64,000 nucleotides of DNA from Planococcus beigongshangi (GTDB lineage: Bacteria; Bacillota; Bacilli; Bacillales_A; Planococcaceae): positions 1 through 64,000 of the forward strand of contig NZ_JADHDU010000005.1 of NCBI RefSeq assembly GCF_016820495.1, given 5' to 3'. Each line of letters opens with the position of its first letter. Position 1 is the first letter of the stretch. Below, one piece after another: positions 48,220 to 57,459 of the stretch. Position numbers and translations under genes: made by a program. The notes under the pieces were generated by a model that had not been told where the DNA came from, made no database searches, and saw only the letters and a list, made by a program, of their open reading frames with translations.

Positions 48220-50604
48220 GTGGCATACCAAATTAGAAAAGCAGCTGTAATCGGGTCCGGTGTCATGGGTTCAGGCATTGCAGCGCATCTTGCAAATATA
48301 GGGATTCCGGTATTATTACTGGATATTATTCCACGTGAAATGACAGAAGCGGAACAAGCTAAAGGTCTGACATTGGAAGACCGTGCGGTTCGCAACCGAA
48401 TTGCTTCAACATCCATCCAAAAATTACTGAAACAGAAACCGGCTCCTCTGACAGCCAAAAAGAATTTAGATCTTATCACAGCGGGCAACCTTGAAGACGA
48501 CATGGAAAAACTGGCAGATGTCGACTGGATTGTTGAAGTGGTTGTCGAAAATCTTGATGTGAAAAAATCATTATATGAAAAGATAGATGCTGTAAGAAAG
48601 CCGGGAACGATCGTATCTTCCAACACATCGGGCATTTCGATCGACGCGATGGCAGAAGGCCGTTCAGATGATTTCAGCAGACATTTCCTCGGCACTCATT
48701 TCTTCAATCCGCCACGCTATTTGAAGCTTCTGGAAGTGATTCCTGCGGCAACGACAGCTCCTGAAGTGGTCGAGTTCATGACGGCTTTCGGCGAAGATGT
48801 ACTGGGGAAAGGTGTAGTTATCGCAAAAGACACGCCGAACTTCATTGCCAACCGCATCGGAACATATGGTTTGCTTGTGACTTTACGTGAAATGCAGAAC
48901 CGGGGCTATTCGATCGGTGAAGTGGATTCCGTAACCGGACCATTGATTGGGCGTCCGAAATCAGCGACTTTCCGTACACTTGATGTGGTAGGCCTGGACA
49001 CGTTCATGCATGTGGCGAAAAACGTCTACGACCAAACGGAAGGCGAAGAGCAAAAGGTCTTCGAAGCTCCTGAATTCATGAAGAAGATGGTCGAGAATGG
49101 CTGGCTGGGAGCTAAGTCAGGACAAGGATTCTTCCTGAAGAAAGATAAGGAAATCCTTGAACTGGATCCGGCAACTCTGGAGTACCGCGCTGCCGGTAAA
49201 TTGAAAACGCCTTCACAGGAAATGGCGAAAGCCCAAAAAGGCTTTTCAGCGAAGATGAAAACACTTGTTTATGCTGATGACCGCACGGGTGAATTATTGT
49301 GGAATATCCTCGCACCGGTTCTTCGTTATTCTGCACAATTAAACGGTGAAATCGCAGACGATATCGTCGCGATCGACAACGCAATGAAATGGGGCTTCGG
49401 CTGGAACCAGGGACCTTTTGAAATCTGGGACGCAATCGGAGTGAAGAAATCCATTGAAAAAATGAAGGAAGAAGGACTTGAAATTCCGGCGTTCGCCCAG
49501 AGTTTGATCGACAGCGGAAACGAAACCTTCTATAAAGAAGTGGACGGCGATCTTCATTTCTTCAACGGTTCAGCGTACACAGCTGTGCCGGTCAATGAAA
49601 AAGTGATTGACCTGAAGCGCTATAAGAAAAAACACGGCGTCATCAAATCGAATGCAGGTGCAAGCCTGATCGACCTTGGAGACGGCATCGCATTACTGGA
49701 ATTCCACTCGCAGTCAAATGCGATTGGCCTGGATATCATGCAGATGATCAACTTCGCGATTGATGAAGTGGAAGCGAATTATAAAGGGCTTGTCATCGGC
49801 AACCAAGGCAAGAATTTCTGTGTCGGCGCAAACCTCGGCATGATTCTGATGGAAGCTCAGGATGATAATATTTTTGAACTCGACTTCACGATCAAAACGT
49901 TCCAGAACGCGATGATGAAAATCAAATACAGCTCTAAGCCGGTAGTGGCAGCACCATTCGGCATGTCTCTCGGCGGAGGAGCGGAAGTGGCGTTGCCGGC
50001 AGCACACATCCAGGCTTCGATGGAAACTTATATGGGCTTAGTGGAAGCAGGCGTCGGGCTGATCCCGGGCGGCGGCGGAAACAAGGAACTCTATATGAAG
50101 CATTTGAAAGGCATGCCGAATGGCATCGACTTCGATTTGCAGAATGTCGCAAGCAAAGTTTTCGAATCGATTGCCATGGCAAAAGTTTCGACTTCTGCGG
50201 AAGAAGCGCGTGAAAACAACTTCCTGAACTTTGTGGATGGCATCAGCGTCAACAGCGACCATCTGATCTATGATGCAAAACAGGCTGCCTTATCATTATA
50301 TGAAAACGGCTACCAGGCGCCGAAACGTGAAAAAGTGCCTGTTACCGGTGAACCGGGATACGCGACTTTATTGCTGGGGGCCGAAGGGATGTTCCTGTCG
50401 GGCTACATCAGCGAATATGATCTGAAAATTGCGCAGAAACTGGCATTTGTACTGGCAGGAGGAAAGGTCCCTTATGGCACGAAAGTGGATGAGCAATATT
50501 TGCTGGACCTTGAGCGCCAGGCATTCCTGAGCTTAGTGGCTCAGCCGAAAACGCAGCAGCGCATGCAGCATATGCTCGTAAAAGGCAAACCGCTGCGCAA
50601 TTGA
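48220..50604 (+). CDS. fadN: 3-hydroxyacyl-CoA dehydrogenase / enoyl-CoA hydratase FadN
   Basis: The 794-residue bifunctional beta-oxidation enzyme has the dehydrogenase first: Rossmann GSGVMGSGIAAHLA at about 12-25, G-T-H-F-F-N-P-P-R-Y-L-K, K-D-T-P-N-F-I-A-N-R and PLIGRPKSATFR. A C-terminal crotonase domain (from about 480: FHSQSNAIGLDIM, KNFCVGANLG, GMSLGGGAEVALPA, GLIPGGGGNKEL) follows. This order is reversed relative to E. coli FadB and typical of Bacillus FadN. The frame is open from ATG 48178, but that ATG lies at the FadR operator without a site. GAGGAGGG at 48205-48212 serves GTG 48220. Confidence 0.97.
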   Translation: MAYQIRKAAVIGSGVMGSGIAAHLANIGIPVLLLDIIPREMTEAEQAKGLTLEDRAVRNRIASTSIQKLLKQKPAPLTAKKNLDLITAGNLEDDMEKLADVDWIVEVVVENLDVKKSLYEKIDAVRKPGTIVSSNTSGISIDAMAEGRSDDFSRHFLGTHFFNPPRYLKLLEVIPAATTAPEVVEFMTAFGEDVLGKGVVIAKDTPNFIANRIGTYGLLVTLREMQNRGYSIGEVDSVTGPLIGRPKSATFRTLDVVGLDTFMHVAKNVYDQTEGEEQKVFEAPEFMKKMVENGWLGAKSGQGFFLKKDKEILELDPATLEYRAAGKLKTPSQEMAKAQKGFSAKMKTLVYADDRTGELLWNILAPVLRYSAQLNGEIADDIVAIDNAMKWGFGWNQGPFEIWDAIGVKKSIEKMKEEGLEIPAFAQSLIDSGNETFYKEVDGDLHFFNGSAYTAVPVNEKVIDLKRYKKKHGVIKSNAGASLIDLGDGIALLEFHSQSNAIGLDIMQMINFAIDEVEANYKGLVIGNQGKNFCVGANLGMILMEAQDDNIFELDFTIKTFQNAMMKIKYSSKPVVAAPFGMSLGGGAEVALPAAHIQASMETYMGLVEAGVGLIPGGGGNKELYMKHLKGMPNGIDFDLQNVASKVFESIAMAKVSTSAEEARENNFLNFVDGISVNSDHLIYDAKQAALSLYENGYQAPKREKVPVTGEPGYATLLLGAEGMFLSGYISEYDLKIAQKLAFVLAGGKVPYGTKVDEQYLLDLERQAFLSLVAQPKTQQRMQHMLVKGKPLRN

Positions 50605-50631
50605 TGGAAAGATATTAAAGGAGGAAATAAT

Positions 50632-51807
50632 ATGCGCGAAGCAGTAATCGTGGCCAGTGCCAGAACACCGGTCGGAAAAGCGAAAAAAGGTTCTCTTGCA
50701 TCAGTGCGGCCGGATGATTTCGGTGCACTCGCTGTACGGGAAACATTAAAACGGGCAGGCGGATACGACGGCCCGATAGATGATTTGATCATGGGCTGTG
50801 CCATGCCGGAAGCGGAACAGGGCATGAATATCGCCCGCAACATCGGAGCGTTGGCAGGCTTGCCAGATACGACGCCGGCTGTCACAGTCAACCGTTTCTG
50901 TTCCTCAGGCCTTCAGACAATCGCCTACGCAGCGGAACGCATCATGGTGGGCCATGCGGAAGCGATCATCGCCGGCGGTGTGGAATCGATGAGCATGGTG
51001 CCGATGATGGGGAATGTCATCCGCCCGAACGCGAAATTGGCGGAAACGGCTCCTCAATACTATATGAGCATGGGACATACAGCGGAACAGGTCGCGACCC
51101 AATACGGCGTCAGCCGTGAAGACCAGGATGCTTTTTCTGTCCGCTCACATGAGAAAGCGGCAGCGGCCATTGAAAAAGGCCATTTCGTGGACGAGATTGT
51201 GCCAGTTGAAGTGACAAAGCGTTTTGTCGATGAGAACAATAAATATCAGGAAAAAACTACAATGTTCGAAATGGACGAAGGCGTCCGTCATGGCACCTCC
51301 ATCCAGACTTTGAACAAATTACGTTCAGCATTCTCAGCCCGCGGGTCTGTTACAGCGGGCAACTCCTCCCAGACATCCGACGGCGCAGGCGCGCTGCTTG
51401 TCATGGACCGTGAAAAAGCGGAAGCATTGGGATTAAAACCGATTGCAAAATTCCGTTCATTCGCTACTGGCGGCGTACCGCCGGAAGTAATGGGGATCGG
51501 GCCGATCGAAGCGATTCCAAAAGCGTTGAAGCTTGCGGGACTCACAATTGAAGACATCGATGTATGGGAATTGAATGAAGCATTTGCTTCCCAGTCACTT
51601 GCGGTCATCAGAAAACTGAACCTCGATATCGATAAAGTGAACCTGAACGGCGGAGCGATCGCGCTTGGCCATCCACTGGGTGCAACCGGTTCAATCCTGA
51701 CAATCCGCATGATGAGTGAACTGAAGCGCCAGGGCAAACAATTCGGCGTAGTCACAATGTGTATCGGCGGAGGAATGGGCGCGGCAGGCGTCTTTGAAAT
51801 GCTGTAG
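50632..51807 (+). CDS. fadA: Acetyl-CoA acyltransferase (3-ketoacyl-CoA thiolase)
   Basis: The 391-residue thiolase splits acetyl-CoA from 3-ketoacyl-CoA in the last beta-oxidation step. The acyl-accepting Cys is near residue 90 in VNRFCSSGLQT. Other motifs are GGVESMSMVPMMG, NEAFASQSLAV, NLNGGAIALGHPLGATG with the catalytic His, and the C-terminal Cys in VTMCIGGGMGAAG. AAAGGAGG precedes the ATG, 28 bp after fadN. Confidence 0.97.
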   Translation: MREAVIVASARTPVGKAKKGSLASVRPDDFGALAVRETLKRAGGYDGPIDDLIMGCAMPEAEQGMNIARNIGALAGLPDTTPAVTVNRFCSSGLQTIAYAAERIMVGHAEAIIAGGVESMSMVPMMGNVIRPNAKLAETAPQYYMSMGHTAEQVATQYGVSREDQDAFSVRSHEKAAAAIEKGHFVDEIVPVEVTKRFVDENNKYQEKTTMFEMDEGVRHGTSIQTLNKLRSAFSARGSVTAGNSSQTSDGAGALLVMDREKAEALGLKPIAKFRSFATGGVPPEVMGIGPIEAIPKALKLAGLTIEDIDVWELNEAFASQSLAVIRKLNLDIDKVNLNGGAIALGHPLGATGSILTIRMMSELKRQGKQFGVVTMCIGGGMGAAGVFEML

Positions 51808-51862
51808 GACATTTTCAAATAACAATACCTGAATAACAGAACGCAGATTTGCAAGAAGATGA

Positions 51863-51977
51863 AGCGAAAGACGGCGACTCCTGCGGGAGCAAGAGCGAGT
51901 CCTGAGACCCCGCAAGGAGCAACGCGACTGAGGAGGCTCAGGCAGCTCCCCGCGGAAAGCGTCCGCCTGCAGCGAAA
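51863..51977 (+). repeat. GC-rich palindromic intergenic repeat between fadA and fadE
   Basis: A 115-bp element runs from GCGAAAGACGGCGACTCC to CGCGGAAAGCGTCCGCCTG and CAGCGAAAT. It contains self-complementary blocks (CTGCGGGAGC with GCTCCCCGCGG; CCTGAG with CTCAGG) and should fold into a long structured stem in RNA. An internally deleted relative lies at 36742-36790. Similar GC-rich elements are widespread between genes in Bacillales genomes to my knowledge. It fills most of the 205-bp fadA-fadE spacer. Confidence 0.85.
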
Positions 51978-52012
51978 TCTTCCGAGCAGATTAAAAATAG
52001 GAGGAATATAAA

Positions 52013-53794
52013 ATGTCAGAATCAAAAACATTGATCAAAGGCGGAAGCTTTTTACTAGGAGACGCAGATTTGTCACGCGTATTTACACCGGAGGATTTCA
52101 CGGAAGAACATAAGATGATTGCTAAGACAACTGAGGATTACGTAAACACAGAAGTGATGCCGGTTGTCGAAAACCTTGAAAACCACGAATTCGAACACTC
52201 CGTACGCCTTTTGAAAACAGCAGGCGACCTTGGATTATTAGGCGCTGATGTTCCTGAACAATACGGCGGTTTGGGGCTTGATAAAATCGCTTCCGCTTTG
52301 ATTGCGGAAAAAATGTCCAAAGCGGGCGGATTCTCGATCACTCACGGAGCACATGTCGGTATCGGTTCATTGCCGATCGTCCTTTTCGGTAACGAAGAGC
52401 AGAAACAAAGTTACCTGCCGCGCCTTGCAACGGGTGAAATGATCGCTGCCTACGCATTGACTGAGCCAAGTTCCGGTTCTGATGCACTTGGAGCAAAAAC
52501 AACTGCTAAATTGAACGAAGCAGGAACTCATTACATCCTGAACGGTGAAAAACAATGGATTACAAACGCTGGTTTCGCTGACGTATTCGTTGTTTACGCG
52601 AAAATCGACGGAGAGCAGTTCTCTGCATTCATCGTTGAGCGCGAATTCGCTGGCGTTTCCGTTGGACCGGAAGAGAAGAAAATGGGGATCAAATCATCTT
52701 CGACTCGCACATTGATCCTTGAAGATGCAGAAGTGCCTGTTGAAAACCTGTTGGGTGAAGCGGGACGCGGACACATCATCGCCTTCAACATCCTGAATAT
52801 CGGCCGCTATAAATTGGGAGTTGGCACAATCGGAGCTTCAAAACGCGCGATGGAGATCACGATTCCTTACACAAACCAGCGCCAGCAGTTCAAGACGCCA
52901 ATTTCATCTTTCAACTTGACACGTGAAAAACTGGCGACGATGGCATCTCAATTGTATGCACTTGAAAGCTCTGTTTACCGTACTGTCGGTTTGTTCGAAG
53001 ACCGTATGAGCGGATTCACGGACGAAGAGCATGCAAACGGGAAGCTGGTAGCTGATTCAATCGCTGAATTCGCAATCGAATGCTCGATGAATAAATTCTT
53101 CGGAACTGAAACATTGGATTATATCGTCGATGAAGGCGTTCAATTGCACGGTGGTTACGGCTTCATGCAGGAATACGAAATCGAGCGCATCTACCGCGAC
53201 TCGCGCATCAACCGTATTTTCGAAGGAACTAACGAAATCAACCGTCTGCTTGTTCCTGGAACGCTATTGCGAAAAGCGATGAAAGGCGAATTGCCGCTAT
53301 TGCAGCACGCAATGAAACTTCAGGAAGAATTATTGATGATGATGCCTGAAGAAATCGGTACAGAAGCTTTGGCTCAGGAAAAATACCTGGTCACTAACGC
53401 GAAGAAAATCGCGATTCTGGCGGCTGGCCTTGCGGCGCAAACTTACGGCACGAAATTGGAGCAGGAGCAGGAAGTTCTTGTGAATATTGCTGATATCGTG
53501 AGCAATGTGTTCGCAATGGAATCTGCAGTTCTCCGCACTGAAAAAGCGATTGCCGCTTCAGGTGAGGAAAAAGCGAAACAAAAACTTCTTTATACGCAAA
53601 TTTATTGCCAGGAAGCTTTCGACAAAATCGAAAAAGATGCGAAAGAAACATTGATTGCAGCAATCGAGGGAGACAATCAGCGCATGATGCTTTCAGCATT
53701 ACGCAAATTGACCCGTTCAACGCCTTACAATGTGATCGCGAAAAAACGCGAAGCAGCTGTGAAGTTGGTCGAAGCTGAAAAATATGTCGTTTGA
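52013..53794 (+). CDS. fadE: Acyl-CoA dehydrogenase FadE
   Basis: The 593-residue FAD-dependent first enzyme of beta-oxidation is of the long Bacillus FadE type, with an extra C-terminal domain after residue 400. Motifs: LGLLGADVPEQYGGLGLDK, AYALTEPSSGSDALG, Q-W-I-T-N-A-G-F-A-D, NILNIGRYKLGVGTIG, and the C-terminal IYRDSRINRIFEGTNEINR with the catalytic Glu region. GGAGG precedes ATG 52013 directly after the GC-rich repeat. It is the third gene of fadN-fadA-fadE, in the same order as B. subtilis. Confidence 0.96.
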   Translation: MSESKTLIKGGSFLLGDADLSRVFTPEDFTEEHKMIAKTTEDYVNTEVMPVVENLENHEFEHSVRLLKTAGDLGLLGADVPEQYGGLGLDKIASALIAEKMSKAGGFSITHGAHVGIGSLPIVLFGNEEQKQSYLPRLATGEMIAAYALTEPSSGSDALGAKTTAKLNEAGTHYILNGEKQWITNAGFADVFVVYAKIDGEQFSAFIVEREFAGVSVGPEEKKMGIKSSSTRTLILEDAEVPVENLLGEAGRGHIIAFNILNIGRYKLGVGTIGASKRAMEITIPYTNQRQQFKTPISSFNLTREKLATMASQLYALESSVYRTVGLFEDRMSGFTDEEHANGKLVADSIAEFAIECSMNKFFGTETLDYIVDEGVQLHGGYGFMQEYEIERIYRDSRINRIFEGTNEINRLLVPGTLLRKAMKGELPLLQHAMKLQEELLMMMPEEIGTEALAQEKYLVTNAKKIAILAAGLAAQTYGTKLEQEQEVLVNIADIVSNVFAMESAVLRTEKAIAASGEEKAKQKLLYTQIYCQEAFDKIEKDAKETLIAAIEGDNQRMMLSALRKLTRSTPYNVIAKKREAAVKLVEAEKYVV

Positions 53795-53810
53795 TAAATG
53801 GACAATATGG

Positions 53811-53840
53811 AGCGCAGCCAATAAGGCTGCGCTTTTTCTT
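53811..53840 (+). terminator. Terminator of the fad operon
   Basis: AGCGCAGCC-AATAA-GGCTGCGCT followed by TTTTCTT, 17 bp after the fadE stop. Confidence 0.93.
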
Positions 53841-53892
53841 CGACCATAATCACCGGCTTTGATAAGATGGAGACATGAAGGAGGCTATGATG

Positions 53893-54246
53893 ATGATTGA
53901 TTTTTATTGGTACCCGAAATGCAGCACATGCCAGAAGGCGAAGAAATGGCTGACAGCGAACGAAGTGGACTTCGAGGCGATTCATATCGTCGATACCCCA
54001 CCGTCCAAAGATGAACTGAAGGAGATTGTGGAGGGCAGCGGCATTGATATTAAGAAATTCTTCAATACCAGCGGCCAGCAGTACCGTGAGCTGCAGCTGA
54101 AAGACAAGCTGCCCGAAATGTCGGAAGATGAAAAGCTGGAATTGCTCTCTTCGAACGGCATGCTGATCAAAAGGCCGCTTGCATGGGACGGGAAAAAGGC
54201 GACACTCGGATTCAAGGAAGAGGATTATAAAAACACTTGGTCCTAA
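53893..54246 (+). CDS. yusI: ArsC/Spx-family protein YusI
   Basis: The 117-residue thioredoxin-fold protein of the arsenate-reductase-like/Spx family has the Cys10-Ser-Thr-Cys13 motif (YPKCSTCQKAKKWL), FFNTSGQQYRELQLKDKL and LIKRPLAWDGKKATLGF (R-P region). It resembles YusI rather than Spx, which has CTSC and binds RNA polymerase. Three in-frame ATGs follow AAGGAGG at 53878-53884; 53893 gives the best 8-bp spacing, 53890 is possible. The gene order fadE-yusI-gcvH matches B. subtilis. Confidence 0.9.
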   Translation: MIDFYWYPKCSTCQKAKKWLTANEVDFEAIHIVDTPPSKDELKEIVEGSGIDIKKFFNTSGQQYRELQLKDKLPEMSEDEKLELLSSNGMLIKRPLAWDGKKATLGFKEEDYKNTWS

Positions 54247-54251
54247 TGGAT

Positions 54252-54280
54252 TTGGAATCTTGTAATTGCGCCACTATTAT
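54252..54280 (+). promoter_or_regulatory. SigA-type promoter of gcvH
   Basis: TTGGAA at 54252-54257, 17 bp, TATTAT at 54275-54280, 45 bp before the start. Confidence 0.65.
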
Positions 54281-54324
54281 GTCAAACTGAAGTTGAAGCT
54301 ACTACATATTTTGGAGGCGTTTGG

Positions 54325-54705
54325 ATGAGCACACCACAAGAACTTCGTTATTCAAAAGAACATGAATGGGTTAAAGTTGAAGACGGTAAAGCACGTATCG
54401 GCATCACGCATTTTGCGCAGGCTGAACTTGGGGATATCGTTTTCGTTGAATTGCCGCAGGTCGGTGATGAACTGAAAAAAAATGAACCATTCGGCAGTGT
54501 AGAATCAGTTAAAACAGTGTCAGAACTTTATGCGCCTATCAGCGGTAAAGTTGTCGAAGTCAACTCTGAACTGGAAGACAGCCCTGAATTCGTCAATGAA
54601 TCTCCATACGAACAAGCTTGGATGGTTGTGATCGAAGCACCTTCTGAAGATGAGATCAATGAATTGATGGACGCTGACCAATATAAAGAAATGACGAACG
54701 AATAA
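54325..54705 (+). CDS. gcvH: Glycine cleavage system H protein
   Basis: The 126-residue lipoyl carrier has lipoylated Lys63 in [19 protein letters not shown] and an N-terminal [14 protein letters not shown]. It shuttles the aminomethyl group in glycine cleavage. In Bacillus it is also the lipoyl source from which LipL transfers lipoate to other enzymes. The other gcv genes are not adjacent, as in B. subtilis. TTGGAGG precedes the ATG, and a terminator follows. Confidence 0.97.
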   Translation: MSTPQELRYSKEHEWVKVEDGKARIGITHFAQAELGDIVFVELPQVGDELKKNEPFGSVESVKTVSELYAPISGKVVEVNSELEDSPEFVNESPYEQAWMVVIEAPSEDEINELMDADQYKEMTNE

Positions 54706-54712
54706 TACCTGG

Positions 54713-54739
54713 AAAGCGCCTGCAATTCGGCGCTTTTTT
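54713..54739 (+). terminator. Terminator of gcvH
   Basis: AAAGCGCC pairs with GGCGCTTT around TGCAATTC, followed by TTTC. Confidence 0.9.
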
Positions 54740-54817
54740 CATTCCTGAAAGTTGGCTGGGATCATTTGGGATCTTGCCTGCTTATATCATTCTATAGAAT
54801 CAGCGGGGTGTTGGTTT

Positions 54818-55156
54818 ATGGGAAAAGTGATTGTGGTGGAAGGGATTTCAGATAAGAATAGAATTGCGCCGCTCATTGCAGAATCCGTGACGATTATCTG
54901 CACAAATGGTACAGTAAGTGCAACCAGGCTCGAAGAATTGCTGCTGCCGTTCGAAGGGCAGGACATCATCATCCTGGTGGATGCGGATAAATCCGGGGAA
55001 AAACTCAGGAAACTGGTTAAACGCGAGTTTCCTGAAGCACGGCATTATTATATAGACCGGACTTATAAGGAAGTAGCGACTACACCTCTCCGTATTCTTG
55101 TGGATGTTCTGATTGCAGCCAATGTCCGGGTCAATAACCTGTTAACCGAAGGATGA
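54818..55156 (+). CDS. yusF: Toprim-domain protein YusF
   Basis: The 112-residue single Toprim domain has the catalytic-type Glu in VIVVEGISDKNRI and the DxD motif in IIILVDADKSGEKLRK, as in the RNase M5/primase-like toprim group. Small stand-alone toprim proteins of this kind have no assigned substrate. The frame is open from 54752, but GCGGGGTG at 54803-54810 serves ATG 54818. It is followed by yusE after 6 bp, probably one transcript. Confidence 0.9.
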   Translation: MGKVIVVEGISDKNRIAPLIAESVTIICTNGTVSATRLEELLLPFEGQDIIILVDADKSGEKLRKLVKREFPEARHYYIDRTYKEVATTPLRILVDVLIAANVRVNNLLTEG

Positions 55157-55162
55157 ACAATA

Positions 55163-55474
55163 ATGGAAGAATGGAATCACAAAGACTGGACCAAAGCCAA
55201 AAATACAAATAAGGTATCCGCCTATTATTTATATACTCCCATGTGCGGAACGTGCCAGCTGGCATCGAAAATGCTCGATGTCGTGATGGCGGCAATGCCC
55301 GGCTTGAAGATCGGGAAAGCCAATTTGAATTATGTGCAGGAAATCGCTTCGTTGTATGAAGTGGAAAGTGTCCCGTGCCTATTGATAACGGAGGACGGCA
55401 AATTGAAAGAAAAGATTTACGCTTTCCATTCTGTGCCTTATTTATATGAAAAGTTGAAAACAGTTGACGAATAA
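55163..55474 (+). CDS. yusE: Thioredoxin-like protein YusE
   Basis: The 103-residue cytosolic thioredoxin fold has the redox motif Cys28-Gly-Thr-Cys31 (YTPMCGTCQLASKML) and cis-Pro loop VESVPCLLITEDG with an extra Cys beside the cis-Pro. The specific role is unknown. The -35 element of the downstream metNPQ promoter lies within its last codons. Confidence 0.9.
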   Translation: MEEWNHKDWTKAKNTNKVSAYYLYTPMCGTCQLASKMLDVVMAAMPGLKIGKANLNYVQEIASLYEVESVPCLLITEDGKLKEKIYAFHSVPYLYEKLKTVDE

Positions 55475-55492
55475 AAGAAGGCGTGTTAAATT
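55464..55492 (+). promoter_or_regulatory. Promoter of the metNPQ leader
   Basis: TTGACG at 55464-55469, 17 bp, TAAATT at 55487-55492, about 30 bp before the riboswitch. The -35 overlaps the end of yusE. Confidence 0.65.
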
Positions 55493-55523
55493 TAATTCCT
55501 GAACAGCGAACTTAATAACGTAA

Positions 55524-55628
55524 CTCTTATGCAGAGAGGTGGAGGGGAGTACCCGATGAAGCCCGGCAACCGTCACGCGAGTGAAATGGTGCCAAGTCAC
55601 ACAAAGCAAATGCTTTGGAAGATGAGAG
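55524..55628 (+). promoter_or_regulatory. SAM-I (S-box) riboswitch
   Basis: The conserved core is complete: CTCTTAT-N-CAGAGAGGTGGAGGG at the P1/P2 entry, CCCGATGAAGCCCGGCAACC in J2a/P2b, ATGGTGCCAA in P3 and GATGAGAG closing P1. When S-adenosylmethionine binds, P1 is stabilised and the following terminator forms, so methionine uptake is switched off. Confidence 0.96.
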
Positions 55629-55657
55629 AACGGTTTCCGTATATATTTTTACGCATG

Positions 55658-55696
55658 CCCTTCTGCTCATTTTTGAGCAGAAGGGTTTTTTATTTT
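55658..55696 (+). terminator. Riboswitch-controlled terminator before metN
   Basis: An 11-bp perfect stem (CCCTTCTGCTC with GAGCAGAAGGG) with loop ATTTTT is followed by T6AT4. It lies 29 bp after the riboswitch aptamer and 20 bp before metN. Confidence 0.96.
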
Positions 55697-55715
55697 GAAA
55701 CAGGAGTGTGTATCC

Positions 55716-56741
55716 ATGATTGAGTTGAAGCAATTAACGAAAATATTCGATACCGGTAAAGCCAGCTTAACGGCAGTGGATGATGTGAATTTATCAATTG
55801 CTGACGGAGAGATCTTCGGCATCATCGGGTATAGCGGGGCCGGAAAAAGTACATTGATCCGTCTATTGAATGGACTTGAAAAACCAAGTTCAGGCAGCGT
55901 GGATATTAACGGACAGGTGATCACTGCGATCAAAGGGGCTGAGCTGCGAAAAGCCAGACAAAAAGTGAGCATGATTTTTCAGCATTTCAATCTGCTCTGG
56001 TCCCGTACAGTGCGGGAGAATATTGAATTTCCGCTTGAAATTGCCGGCGTGCCCAAAGAGAAAAGGACGGCAAAAGTGAAGGAGCTTGTTGAACTGGTCG
56101 GCCTTGACGGCAGGGAGAATGCGTATCCTTCGCAGCTCTCCGGAGGACAGAAGCAGCGCGTAGGAATTGCCCGGGCGCTTGCCAATGACCCTGAAGTACT
56201 GCTTTGTGATGAAGCGACTTCGGCACTCGATCCGGAAACGACAGATGCCATCCTGGATCTATTGGTTGATATCAATAAACGCTTGGGATTGACGATTGTC
56301 CTGATTACGCATGAAATGCATGTCATCCGGAAAATCTGTCACCGGGTCGCTGTCATGGAAGGCGGCCGGGTTGTGGAACTTGATGATGTACTCAGCATTT
56401 TCCAGGCACCCAAAGAGCAGATCACGAAACGTTTTGTGGCACAGGTCACGGAAACTGAAGATTCCGCGGCAACGATCAAGAATCTGCGTGAACTTTACCC
56501 GAGTGGTGAACTGGTGAAACTGATTTTTGTCGGAGAGCAGGCGGAACAGCCGATCCTGACGAAATTGATCCGTCACTATCCGGTTGAAGTCAACATCGTG
56601 CAGGGCGATATTTCCCACACGCAGCGCGGTGCATACGGCACGCTCGTTCTTCAGTTGAAAGGTTCGAAACAGGAAATCTCGGATGCCCTCCTGTTCCTGG
56701 AACAAGAGAAAGTACAGACGGAGGTGATGGCAAATGATTGA
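55716..56741 (+). CDS. metN: Methionine ABC transporter, ATP-binding protein
   Basis: The 341-residue ATPase of the MetNPQ importer for D/L-methionine and its derivatives has Walker A GYSGAGKSTLIR near 38, Q-loop FQHFNLLWSRTV, signature YPSQLSGGQKQRVGIARAL, Walker B VLLCDEATSALD and H-loop ITHEMHV. The C-terminal ACT-like NIL domain (about 265-341) senses intracellular methionine in homologues (trans-inhibition). CAGGAG at 55701-55706 serves ATG 55716; the frame is open from TTG 55695. It overlaps metP by 8 bp. Confidence 0.97.
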   Translation: MIELKQLTKIFDTGKASLTAVDDVNLSIADGEIFGIIGYSGAGKSTLIRLLNGLEKPSSGSVDINGQVITAIKGAELRKARQKVSMIFQHFNLLWSRTVRENIEFPLEIAGVPKEKRTAKVKELVELVGLDGRENAYPSQLSGGQKQRVGIARALANDPEVLLCDEATSALDPETTDAILDLLVDINKRLGLTIVLITHEMHVIRKICHRVAVMEGGRVVELDDVLSIFQAPKEQITKRFVAQVTETEDSAATIKNLRELYPSGELVKLIFVGEQAEQPILTKLIRHYPVEVNIVQGDISHTQRGAYGTLVLQLKGSKQEISDALLFLEQEKVQTEVMAND

Positions 56742-57402
56742 GTCATTATTTCCGAACGTCGACTGGGAAAAAATGTGGGAAGCCACAGTAGAAACTTTGT
56801 ATATGACAGCGATGTCGACTCTCTTCACTTTTGTGATCGGCATCGTCCTCGGCATCATTCTATTTTTGACAGCGCCGAAGCAATTATGGGCCAATAGAAT
56901 CGTCAACTGGCTGACGGGCGTTTTCGTCAACGTGTTCCGGTCCATCCCGTTCATCATTCTGATCATTTTGCTGATTCCATTTACGAGCTTCCTGATCGGA
57001 ACGATCCGCGGACCGAATGCGGCATTGCCGGCATTGATCATCGGAGCGGCTCCATTTTACGCGCGCTTGGTATTGATCGCATTCCAGGAAATCGATAAAG
57101 GCGTGATTGAAGCAGCCCGTTCAATGGGGGCAACGACATGGACGATCATTTGGAAAGTTCTGTTGCCTGAATCAAAACCCGCATTGATCTCCGGCATCAC
57201 TGTGACCTCAATCGCACTTGTTGGCTATACGGCGATGGCGGGTGTAATCGGAGCGGGCGGTCTCGGAACACTGGCCTTTCTGGACGGTTTCCAGCGCAGC
57301 CGTCCGGACGTTGTATTGATGGCCACCATATTAATCCTGATCATCGTATTCATCATCCAATTCATCGGGGACGCAGTAACAAGAAAAGCTGACAAACGCT
57401 GA
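56734..57402 (+). CDS. metP: Methionine ABC transporter, permease
   Basis: The 222-residue permease with five membrane spans has the ATPase-coupling EAA loop EAARSMGATTWTIIWKVLLPE. The N-terminal WEATVETLYMTAMSTLFTFVIG and the FVNVFRSIPFIILIILLIPF segment are typical of MetI/MetP. GACGGAGG precedes the ATG inside the end of metN. metQ follows after 57 bp. Confidence 0.97.
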   Translation: MIESLFPNVDWEKMWEATVETLYMTAMSTLFTFVIGIVLGIILFLTAPKQLWANRIVNWLTGVFVNVFRSIPFIILIILLIPFTSFLIGTIRGPNAALPALIIGAAPFYARLVLIAFQEIDKGVIEAARSMGATTWTIIWKVLLPESKPALISGITVTSIALVGYTAMAGVIGAGGLGTLAFLDGFQRSRPDVVLMATILILIIVFIIQFIGDAVTRKADKR

Positions 57403-57459
57403 TAACGGAACTTCCGTTAACATAAAAAAATATCACTAGAGAAAAAGGAGATTACACAC

